A DNA stretch of 5,918 nt, taken from contig CALFMR010000453.1 of NCBI GenBank assembly GCA_937880585.1, forward strand, positions 1-5,918, written 5' to 3'. The position numbers and the translations under genes are program-made. A model generated the notes under the pieces. It worked only from the letters and a program-made list of their open reading frames with translations, had not been told where the DNA came from and searched no databases. Positions 1 through 5,918 of the stretch are shown one piece after another (the stretch's first letter is position 1; the number at the start of each line of letters is the position of its first letter). The DNA is from an uncultured Acidobacteriota bacterium (GTDB taxonomy: Bacteria; Acidobacteriota; Vicinamibacteria; Vicinamibacterales; SCN-69-37).

Positions 1-2
1 TT

Positions 3-266
3 AACCGATTCGTGATCGAGAAAGGGCTGGATCGTCAGGTGGTGCTCTACTGGTACCAGAGCCACGGCCGGGTCATCGCGAGCGAGTACTGGAGCAAGAT
101 TTTCATGGTGTACGACGGGGTACGGCTGAATCGATCCGACGCGGCGATGGTGCGAGTCATCAGCCCGATTCTGCCGAGTGCCGATGGCGAGCGCGCGGCC
201 GAGGGCCGGACGCGGGCGTTCACCCAGGCGCTGTTTCCCACGCTGGCCGCCTACCTGCCGTCCTAG
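3..266 (+). CDS. epsI: EpsI-family protein (DUF3485), exosortase-associated, C-terminal part
   Basis: Partial gene: the frame is open to the left edge, so the true start lies outside the window, and the GTG at position 12 is just an internal valine codon. About 87 residues are visible, ending in TAG. The stretch NRFVIEKGLDRQVVLYWYQS followed by HGRVIASEYWSKIFMVYDGV and then RLNRSDAAMVRVISPI matches the conserved C-terminal half of EpsI/DUF3485 proteins as I remember them: a hydrophobic strand with WYQ, SEYWxK, then an N-R-(S/T)-D-x-A-x-V-R motif. Members of this family sit beside, or are fused to, exosortase, the membrane peptidase-like enzyme of PEP-CTERM-type protein sorting, and occur in exopolysaccharide operons. 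Their biochemical role is not settled. The gene order predicts an exosortase gene just upstream, or fused to this one, which cannot be seen here. The family call is fairly sure; the function is inferred from family context. Confidence 0.85.
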   Translation, partial: NRFVIEKGLDRQVVLYWYQSHGRVIASEYWSKIFMVYDGVRLNRSDAAMVRVISPILPSADGERAAEGRTRAFTQALFPTLAAYLPS

Positions 267-297
267 ACGCCCTGGACCGCGATCGACGATCGAAAGC

Positions 298-301
298 GAG
301 G
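298..301 (+). promoter_or_regulatory. Probable ribosome binding site GAGG of the TPR lipoprotein gene
   Basis: GAGG lies 9 bases before the ATG at 311 but directly touches the ATG at 302. A Shine-Dalgarno element needs a spacer, so this favours 311 as the start. The only alternative for 302 is a weak GAAAG at 292-296. Confidence 0.5.
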
Positions 302-310
302 ATGAACGTG

Positions 311-2590
311 ATGGATGCCAAACGGTGGACTGTCGTAACGGCGCTCTGCGCCGTGATCGCCGCCGCGGGCTGCTCGAAGAATCCCGACGTGGCCAAGCGG
401 GAGTTCGTCCAGAGCGGCGACACGTATGCGACGCAGCACAAGTACGCCGAGGCCATCATCCAGTACCGCAACGCCGTGCAGCAGGATCCGCGTTTCGGTG
501 AAGCGCGGTTGAAACTCGCCGACGCGTACGCGCACGCCGGCGACGTCGTGAACGCCACGCGCGAGTACGTCCGCGCGGCCGACCTGCTGCCGAATGATTC
601 GGCGGCACAGCTCAAGGCCGGCAACATGCTGCTCATCCTGCGGCAGTTCCCCGATGCCCAGAGCCGCGCCGACAAGGTGCTCGCGCGCGAGCCGAAGAAC
701 GTCGAGGCGCAGATCCTGCGCGCAAACGCGCTCGCGGGCTTGAAGAAATTCGGCGACGCCGTGAGCGAAGTGGAAGACGCGATCAGCAACGATCCGGATC
801 GCGGCGCCAGCTACGCGAACCTGGCCACGCTGCAGATGGCGCAGGGCCACACGGCCGAGGCGGAAGCCGGATTCAAGAAGGCGCTCGAACTCGACCCGAA
901 ATCCATTCCCGCTCACCTCGCCATCGCCAATTTCTATCTGGCGACGAACCAGGTCGACCAGGCCGAGGCGGCGCTGAAGGCGGCGGTCGCGATCGATCCG
1001 CACAGCCTGCTCGCCAACCGAGCGCTCGGCTATCTCTACATGGGCACGCGACGGGAGGCCGCCGCCGAACCCTATCTGAAGGTCGTCGCCGATGCGGCGC
1101 CCGACCAGGCCGGCAAGCTCGCGCTCGCCGACTACTACGTCGCATCGCGCCGTGCCGACGACGCGCGGAAGCTGTTGACGTCGCTCGAGACCGGGACGTC
1201 GGGCGCGGGCTCCGCGCCCGTCGAACTGCGGCTCGCGTCACTCGAGTTCGACGCCGGCGACACGGCGGCCGCGGCCTCACGCATCGACAAGATCCTCTCG
1301 GCCGATCCGAAGAACGCCGACGCGCTGGTCGCCCGCGCCCAGATCCTGGGGAGGACCGGACGCCTCGACGACGCGCTGACGGCGGCTCAACAGGCGTCAC
1401 AAGCCAACCCGCAGTCGGCGAAAGTCAAGTTCGTGCTGGGCCTCGCCAATGCCGCGCATCACAACGACTCGGATGCGATGACCGCATTCAACGACGCGCT
1501 TCGTCTCGACCCGCGCATGGGCGCCGCTGAAATGGAGCTGGCGCGGCTCGACCTGCGTGCGGGGCGGCTCTCGCAGGCCGAACAGCTCATCGAGAGCGCG
1601 GTGAAAAAGCTGCCCGACAGCCCCGACGCGCAGCTCCTGAGCGCGCGCATCTATCTGACCGCCGGCGAAGTCGCGAAAGCCGAGCCGGTGCTGACGGCAC
1701 TGGCCCGAGCCTATCCGGACTCGGCCGCCGTCCAGAACGGCATCGGCGATCTCCAGCTTCGCCGCGGCAATCGCGCGGCCGCCCGCGCGGCATTTACCGC
1801 GGCGCTCGCCCACGACACGAGCAACAGCACCGCGCTCGCGAGCCTCGTGGCCATGGACCTGCAGGACAAGCAGCCGCGCGCCGCGACGGCGCGGGTCGAC
1901 AGCGCCGTGGCCGCCGACCCGCACAACGCGGCCGTCCTGACCGTCGCCGGGCGGACCTACGCGCAGGCAGGATCGCCGGCCACCGCCGAGCGCCTGCTGC
2001 GTCAGGCGGTCGACGCCGACCCGAACGCGCTCGACGCCTATGCCACGCTCGGCCAGCTCTACCTCTCCGGCGGCCGCACGGACGACGCGATCCGGCAGTA
2101 CCAGCAGATCGCGGACAAGCAGCCGAAGTCGGTCTCGGCGCGAACGATCGTGGGCGTGCTGCTCGACATGCAGCACCGGACGAATGACGCGCGCGCGGCT
2201 TACGAACGCGTGCTGCAGACCGATGCGCATGCGGCGGTCGCCGCGAACAACCTGGCGTGGATCTACGCGCAGCAGGGCGGCAATCTCGATCTGGCGCTGC
2301 AACTCGCGCAGACCGCGAAGGCGGCGCTGCCGCAGTCGCCCGAAGTGAACGACACGCTCGGCTGGATCTACTACAAGAAGGGGCTGGGCGCGCTCGCGAT
2401 CCCGGCGCTGCAGCAGTCGGTCGATGCGAGCCCGAAGACCGCCAGCTATCACTACCACCTCGGCCTGGCCTACGCCCTCACGGGCGACGCCACGAAGGCC
2501 CGCGCCGCGTTCGAACGTTCGCTGGCGCTCGATTCCACCTCACCGTCGGCGCATGACGTTCGTCAGGCGTTGGCCGACCTGAAAGGCTGA
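311..2590 (+). CDS. TPR-repeat lipoprotein, PrsT-like (PEP-CTERM/exosortase-associated)
   Basis: A 759-residue secreted lipoprotein made almost wholly of tetratricopeptide repeats. The N-terminus MDAKRWTVVTALCAVIAAAGC has a short basic start, a hydrophobic core and a lipobox AAGC, so Cys21 should be lipidated; Ser at +2 suggests outer-membrane sorting. About 20 TPR units of 34 residues run from residue 29 to about 742, many with the typical A-x-x-x-F/Y-x-x-A-L-x-x-D-P ending. A Gly/Ser-rich break (about 293-304) interrupts them. The C-terminal part, with NNLAWIYAQQGG (about 646), DTLGWIYYKKG (about 681) and YHYHLGLAYALTGD (about 713), resembles the conserved end of PrsT-type TPR lipoproteins in exosortase/EPS loci. 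TPR arrays are protein-binding scaffolds, so a role in organising an envelope glycan or sorting complex is inferred. The start at 311 is chosen over the in-frame ATG at 302 on ribosome-site spacing; using 302 adds three residues. It lies 44 bases after epsI and 9 bases before the permease, so co-transcription is likely. TPR lipoprotein is near certain; the PrsT assignment is moderate. Confidence 0.88.
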   Translation: MDAKRWTVVTALCAVIAAAGCSKNPDVAKREFVQSGDTYATQHKYAEAIIQYRNAVQQDPRFGEARLKLADAYAHAGDVVNATREYVRAADLLPNDSAAQLKAGNMLLILRQFPDAQSRADKVLAREPKNVEAQILRANALAGLKKFGDAVSEVEDAISNDPDRGASYANLATLQMAQGHTAEAEAGFKKALELDPKSIPAHLAIANFYLATNQVDQAEAALKAAVAIDPHSLLANRALGYLYMGTRREAAAEPYLKVVADAAPDQAGKLALADYYVASRRADDARKLLTSLETGTSGAGSAPVELRLASLEFDAGDTAAAASRIDKILSADPKNADALVARAQILGRTGRLDDALTAAQQASQANPQSAKVKFVLGLANAAHHNDSDAMTAFNDALRLDPRMGAAEMELARLDLRAGRLSQAEQLIESAVKKLPDSPDAQLLSARIYLTAGEVAKAEPVLTALARAYPDSAAVQNGIGDLQLRRGNRAAARAAFTAALAHDTSNSTALASLVAMDLQDKQPRAATARVDSAVAADPHNAAVLTVAGRTYAQAGSPATAERLLRQAVDADPNALDAYATLGQLYLSGGRTDDAIRQYQQIADKQPKSVSARTIVGVLLDMQHRTNDARAAYERVLQTDAHAAVAANNLAWIYAQQGGNLDLALQLAQTAKAALPQSPEVNDTLGWIYYKKGLGALAIPALQQSVDASPKTASYHYHLGLAYALTGDATKARAAFERSLALDSTSPSAHDVRQALADLKG

Positions 2591-2599
2591 AGACGTACC

Positions 2600-3397
2600 G
2601 TGCGCGCATTGCTCTTGGACTGCCGGGAAATGTTCGTGGAGCAGATCACTTACCGTGAGCTGCTCTTCCAGATGACGTGGCGCGACCTGTTGCTGCGCTA
2701 CCAGGAAACCGTCATGGGGTTCGGCTGGGCGATCTTCATGCCCATCGTGAACACGGCCGTGTTCTACGTCGTGTTCACGCGCGTCGCACGTGTCGAGACG
2801 CCGGTCCCCTACGTGGTGTTCGCGTTCTCCGGCCTGTGGGTGTGGAACTTCCTGGCGTCCGCGCTCCGGTTCTCGGTGGTCTCGCTCACGAGCAACGCCA
2901 ACCTCGTGTCGAAGATCTATTTCCCGCGCGAAATTTTTCCGTTCTCGGCGGTGCTCGTCTGCCTCGCGGACTTCGCCGTGGGCGGCCTCGTCCTCGCGGC
3001 ACTGATGATCTGGTATCACGTACCGCTCGGCGTGAACGTGCTGTGGTTCCCCTTCGTGCTGCTCGTGCACGTCGTCTTCACGACGGGCCTCGCGCTGCTG
3101 CTCTCGATGGCGAACCTGTTCTATCGCGACGTGAAGTACCTGTTCGAGATCGCAATCACGATCTGGATGTTTGCGAGCTCGGTCGTCTACCCCGTGCAGA
3201 ACGTGAGCGGTCGGCTCGGCGCCGTGCTCAAGTTCAACCCGATCACGCCCATCATCGACGCGTACCGCAATGTCCTCCTGTTGAACCATCCGCCGGACCT
3301 CGCGTTCGCCTGGGCTGCGGCCCTCTCGTTCGTGCTGTTCGGGATCGCGTGGGCGTACTTCCACCGGCTCGAGTTCGAGTTCGCCGAACGTATCTGA
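2600..3397 (+). CDS. ABC-2 type polysaccharide export permease (Wzm/TagG/RfbA family)
   Basis: A 265-residue integral inner-membrane protein, the usual size for the family. It would form the channel half of an ABC exporter that moves a lipid-linked polysaccharide to the periplasm. An amphipathic N-terminal helix (about 18-40, YRELLFQMTWRDLLLRYQET) leads into six likely membrane segments at about 42-62, 71-90, 114-138, 146-170, 181-198 and 235-255. Family motifs include KIYFPREIFP (105-114), ANLFYRDVKYLFEI (171-184), SSVVYPV (193-199) and NPITPIIDAYRN (213-224), with the short FAERI tail. The GTG start at 2600 follows the lipoprotein stop by 9 bases, with a weak TGAAGA 7 bases ahead; an ATG at 2630 is a possible shorter start. 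Permeases of this type need a Wzt-like ATPase, usually encoded next door; none is in this window and the next genes face the other way. O-antigen, capsule or exopolysaccharide cannot be told apart from the permease alone. Confidence 0.93.
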   Translation: MRALLLDCREMFVEQITYRELLFQMTWRDLLLRYQETVMGFGWAIFMPIVNTAVFYVVFTRVARVETPVPYVVFAFSGLWVWNFLASALRFSVVSLTSNANLVSKIYFPREIFPFSAVLVCLADFAVGGLVLAALMIWYHVPLGVNVLWFPFVLLVHVVFTTGLALLLSMANLFYRDVKYLFEIAITIWMFASSVVYPVQNVSGRLGAVLKFNPITPIIDAYRNVLLLNHPPDLAFAWAAALSFVLFGIAWAYFHRLEFEFAERI

Positions 3398-3461
3398 GCG
3401 CGGTCCCCCGCGCGATGGTCGGTCCGCGACGCGCAAGCGCCACGCCGGCCGGACATCGCCC

Positions 3462-4406
3462 TCACGCCATCGGGTCGGGATGCTCGCCGTACCACGCGAT
3501 GGTGCGCCGAAGGCCCTCGTCGAGCGGGACCATCGACCGCCACCCGACTGCACGGAACGTCGCGTCGACGTCGGCGACCCGCTGCGATTCCATCGGCCGC
3601 TCGGCCAGCGCGCCAAACGACGGCTCGACGTCTAGCCGCGTGAGACGGCAGAGGGTCTCGACAATCGTGCGAATCGAGATGAGCCGTCCCGATCCCAGGT
3701 CCAGCGTGCGTCCCTCAATGCCGGGCGTGGCGGCCAGCGCCAGCAGGCCCTCGACGACGTCCGCGACGTAGATCCAGTCGACGAGCCGGGTGCCGCTCGA
3801 GAGGCGTGGAGACTCGCCACGAAGGAGCGACTGGATCACGTAGGGCACGAGCTTGCTGCGATCGAACTGCGCCGGCCCGTACACCATGAAGACGCGAGCG
3901 AGGACGATGGGCACCCCATAGAGCGCGTGAAACATGCGGGCGTAGCCGCTGCTCGCCCACTTGGCCGCCGCGTACGGCGCGACGGGAAACCGCTCGCCCT
4001 GATCGGGATCGGGCTCGGTCATCGAGCCGGTCAGCACCAGGCGTCCGGCGCCGTGCTCGGCGGCGGCCGTGAGGAGATGGACCGTCGTGAGCAAATTGGC
4101 ACGCAGCGTCGGCAGCACCTGTTCGAGATGCGGCGCCCCCTGGACGTGGCTTGCCAGGTGGAAGACGACCTCGGGCGCGACCTCACGGAACGCCTGGCGT
4201 ACGAAGGCCAGGTCGGCGACGTCGCCCCGTAGCCACTGGAGCGCCGGCGACTCATGTGCGGCCCGTGAGATCGCCGTGACCTTCGCACCGGCTGCGCACA
4301 GCCGATGGCAGAGATGCGTGCCGATGAAACCGCTGGCGCCGGTCACGAGAATCTTCCGGCCAGCGAGCGAGGCGCCCGGATCCGACTGTGCTGATGTAGT
4401 AGACAT
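3462..4406 (-). CDS. NAD-dependent epimerase/dehydratase (extended SDR)
   Basis: A 314-residue cytoplasmic oxidoreductase of the extended short-chain dehydrogenase family, probably acting on a nucleotide-activated sugar. Visible features in order: the Rossmann dinucleotide motif TGASGFIG (22-29), GDVAD (61-65) for the adenine side, FHLAS (82-86), a catalytic-type Ser in LTGSM (125-129), the active-site pair Tyr145/Lys149 in YAAAK, RVFMVYGP (171-178), RLVDWIYVADVVEG (207-220) and a C-terminal D-x-x-x-T-F-x-x-x-GW helix ending near residue 289. All key residues are present. The substrate cannot be read: 4-epimerase, 4,6-dehydratase, 4-ketoreductase or a related activity all remain possible, and the lack of a 4,6-dehydratase-type signature makes epimerase or ketoreductase somewhat likelier. 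The ATG at 4406 is chosen because the reading frame further upstream (to 4589) overlaps the glycosyltransferase and is Arg/Ser-rich, unlike real protein. No clear Shine-Dalgarno precedes it. It lies 34 bases after the glycosyltransferase stop, likely in the same operon. Confidence 0.9.
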   Translation of the reverse strand: MSTTSAQSDPGASLAGRKILVTGASGFIGTHLCHRLCAAGAKVTAISRAAHESPALQWLRGDVADLAFVRQAFREVAPEVVFHLASHVQGAPHLEQVLPTLRANLLTTVHLLTAAAEHGAGRLVLTGSMTEPDPDQGERFPVAPYAAAKWASSGYARMFHALYGVPIVLARVFMVYGPAQFDRSKLVPYVIQSLLRGESPRLSSGTRLVDWIYVADVVEGLLALAATPGIEGRTLDLGSGRLISIRTIVETLCRLTRLDVEPSFGALAERPMESQRVADVDATFRAVGWRSMVPLDEGLRRTIAWYGEHPDPMA

Positions 4407-4440
4407 GACGACGGATGACAAGGGCTTGCGGCGGCTGGCG

Positions 4441-5823
4441 TCAGGAGCCGCGAAGCATCGACCGCAGGAATGCGTGGTCGGATGCGAAGCGATCGCGGTC
4501 GCCTTCGTCCCAGTAGGCCATCGCGTCGAGCGACGTGACCTTGACCGCGATCCGTCCCTCGGTCCAGGGCTCGCCGTGCTGTCGCGCATACGCCGCGATG
4601 CTGGCGTCGATCACCGCCGTCGCCTGCTGCGGGCTCATGTGGCTCAACACCCAGGTGCGCGGATCCATCGAGCGTGACCGGCGAACGAACTCGAGGAGCC
4701 GGTCGGGCAGCGAGGCTTCCGTCGCGAAAGCGCCCGTCTGTTCGTTGATGTACGGGTACCGATAGCCGTAGTTGAAGCCCTCGTGCAGGATGGCGGGAAC
4801 CCCCGCATACATCCCTTCGACAATCGCGCGATTGAAGCCTTCGCGGCGAGACCACAGCAGGTTGGCCTTGACGCGGGCGAACTGCCGATTGATCTCCTCC
4901 GGCGCGATGCGCTCGAAGATCTCCATCTGATCGGCCACGCCGTGATAGCGCGCGAGCCGCTCGATATCGGCGCGGCGCTGGTCGCCGTTGTAGCCGACCA
5001 GGATGACCTTCAGACGCTCGCCCCGGCGACGGAGCCGCGCCAAGGCGTGGAAGAAGGCGTCGTGACGCTTGTATCGCGCCCAGGCGGCAAGAAACAGGAC
5101 GTCGGCGTCGCGCACCGCGCCGTCGATCGGATGGAAGGCGCGATGGTCAATCCACCAGTTGGCGGCCGTCGGCACCGGAATGAAATTCGAGTCAAGGCGC
5201 TCGAGCAGCGCGATATCGCGCGGCTCGTACGCCTGGACGAACAGCGGAAACGGTCGATCCAGCAGGCAGAGGAGGTCGGGTTCGCAGTACCCCGACCAGC
5301 TTGGCTCGAGGACGATGTGGTAGCGGCTCGCGATGCGGTCGAGATCGAAGAAGCGGGCGAACAGGGGAAAGACGAAGAAGTAGTCGACGAGCACGACACC
5401 CTTCTCCGCGCCGTTCGGCGATTTGAGCACGAGGATGCGCTTGCCGACCAGCCGGCCCGGATCCTCGAAGAAGACCCGCGTCGCGGCGACCGGCGCTACG
5501 GTCTCGGCGTGGCGCTGGAGGTCGGCACTGCCGCTCGCGCGGGAGCGGGCGATGCGCCGTTCGACCGTACGATCGACGAAGCCGGCCAAGGCGGCGCGAT
5601 GCAGCGCGCTCTCGAGGCGAATCGCGCGCACACCGCGGCCACGGGTGCGGAGGATCGAGCCGGCCGTCAGGCCGGCCGCGCCGAGGCACGCGTGGGCAAC
5701 GCCGGCATCGAACTGCAGGTATTCGCGAAGGTGCCACCGCCAGCGCTGGACGCCAACGGCGATTCGCTCGGAGGGACCCAAACCCGCCGCGAGGTGCGAC
5801 GCCGTGGCATCTGTCTTGTGCAT
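4441..5823 (-). CDS. Glycosyltransferase, GT-B fold, GT4-like (family 1 superfamily)
   Basis: A 460-residue enzyme likely to transfer a sugar from a nucleotide donor to a growing glycan at the cytoplasmic face of the inner membrane. The C-terminal half is the clear part: DVLFLAAWARYKRHD (241-255) begins the donor-binding domain, with Arg250/Lys252 placed like the phosphate-binding basic residues; LKVILVGYNGD (271-281) is the next strand; and EGFNRAIVE (328-336) is the E-x7-E motif of retaining GT4-type enzymes, followed by GMYAGVPAIL. The N-terminal Rossmann-like domain appears to start near RILVLKSPNG (129-138), leaving about 115 residues of Arg/Ala-rich sequence before it. The ATG at 5823 is the first possible start, since an in-frame TGA lies at 5827-5829. 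The start codon follows that stop by only 3 bases, suggesting translational coupling; no strong Shine-Dalgarno is seen. Donor sugar and linkage cannot be inferred. Glycosyltransferase is near certain; GT4 placement is moderate. Confidence 0.92.
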   Translation of the reverse strand: MHKTDATASHLAAGLGPSERIAVGVQRWRWHLREYLQFDAGVAHACLGAAGLTAGSILRTRGRGVRAIRLESALHRAALAGFVDRTVERRIARSRASGSADLQRHAETVAPVAATRVFFEDPGRLVGKRILVLKSPNGAEKGVVLVDYFFVFPLFARFFDLDRIASRYHIVLEPSWSGYCEPDLLCLLDRPFPLFVQAYEPRDIALLERLDSNFIPVPTAANWWIDHRAFHPIDGAVRDADVLFLAAWARYKRHDAFFHALARLRRRGERLKVILVGYNGDQRRADIERLARYHGVADQMEIFERIAPEEINRQFARVKANLLWSRREGFNRAIVEGMYAGVPAILHEGFNYGYRYPYINEQTGAFATEASLPDRLLEFVRRSRSMDPRTWVLSHMSPQQATAVIDASIAAYARQHGEPWTEGRIAVKVTSLDAMAYWDEGDRDRFASDHAFLRSMLRGS

Positions 5824-5826
5824 GCG

Positions 5827-5918
5827 TCAAGACTGGAATGTCTGCGGTTGGCCGTAGCCTTCGCGAGCGCGCGGACCGGCCTCGCGGTTGACGCTCGCCT
5901 GCCTGATCACCAGGTCAA
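5827..5918 (-). CDS. C-terminal end of an unidentified protein (partial)
   Basis: Reading the minus strand from the right edge, one frame stays open for 29 codons and ends in TGA at 5827-5829, just 3 bases before the glycosyltransferase start. The peptide begins DLVIRQASVNREAGPRARE and ends YGQPQTFQS. Most third codon positions are G or C, as in the neighbouring genes, whereas one other frame is hit by a stop near the edge and the third reads as Arg/Ser-rich. The tight spacing and codon pattern support a real upstream operon member entering from outside the window. Too little is visible to name a family; given the neighbours, another glycan biosynthesis gene is a fair guess only. Confidence 0.55.
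   Translation of the reverse strand, partial: DLVIRQASVNREAGPRAREGYGQPQTFQS

Noticed and set aside
263..1003. Minus-strand open frames of 246 and 189 codons at the start of the TPR gene
   Set aside because: Both are antisense to the signal peptide and first TPR units, and their products look like compositional noise.
1397..2458. Minus-strand open frame of 353 codons inside the TPR gene
   Set aside because: Arg/Gly/Val-rich antisense shadow of the repeat gene, with no family features; the plus frame has continuous TPR sequence.
3422..3454. Possible hairpin GTCCG...CGGAC with GCGCAAGCGC inside, as a terminator
   Set aside because: The outer stem is only 5 pairs with a large interior, the inner palindrome leaves a 2-base loop, and no T run follows on either strand.
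2540..3616. Minus-strand open frame of 358 codons opposite the permease
   Set aside because: Its product is Arg/Glu/His-rich with no recognisable domain, and it lies across a clear membrane permease gene and the convergent gap. Long antisense open frames are expected in high-G+C DNA.
2677..3771. Plus-strand frame of 364 codons overlapping the permease and the end of the SDR gene
   Set aside because: Arg/Pro-rich out-of-frame reading that crosses the convergent junction; both real genes there have strong family motifs.
4407..4589. Upstream extension of the SDR gene to a start at 4589
   Set aside because: The extra 61 residues are Ser/Arg-rich, overlap the glycosyltransferase C-terminus out of frame, and are not needed for the Rossmann fold, which begins 22 residues after the ATG at 4406.
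4069..4677. Plus-strand frame of 202 codons opposite the SDR and glycosyltransferase genes
   Set aside because: Antisense shadow with no domain; it spans the boundary of two well-supported minus-strand genes.

Overview
The window is compact, high-G+C bacterial DNA with almost no non-coding space. It carries part of an extracellular polysaccharide locus. A lipoprotein, an EpsI-type exosortase partner and a Wzm-type exporter point to a Gram-negative (diderm) bacterium. The base composition and gene mix would fit an Acidobacteriota-like or proteobacterial soil or environmental lineage, but nothing here fixes the taxon. I saw no mobile element, CRISPR array, tRNA or rRNA.

Left block, plus strand (1-3397): three genes run head to tail. 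First is the C-terminal end of an EpsI-family protein (DUF3485, exosortase-associated). Next is a 759-residue TPR-repeat lipoprotein resembling the PrsT-type lipoproteins of PEP-CTERM/exosortase systems. Last is a 265-residue ABC-2 polysaccharide export permease (Wzm/TagG/RfbA type). Gaps of about 44 and 9 bases suggest one operon.

Right block, minus strand (3462-5918): transcription converges on the left block across a gap of about 64 bases. In order of transcription it holds the last 29 codons of an unidentified gene entering from the right edge, a 460-residue GT-B glycosyltransferase starting 3 bases after that stop, and a 314-residue extended-SDR NAD-dependent epimerase/dehydratase 34 bases further on. 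These would supply and transfer sugars.

Together the genes suggest making a nucleotide sugar (SDR), assembling a glycan (glycosyltransferase), moving it across the inner membrane (Wzm with an ATPase not in this window), and an envelope system linked to exosortase (EpsI and the TPR lipoprotein). Individual families are recognisable. The most notable points are the pairing of exosortase-associated genes with an ABC-type exporter, the missing ATPase gene next to the permease, and a glycosyltransferase with an unusual N-terminal extension and aromatic-rich acceptor/donor region.
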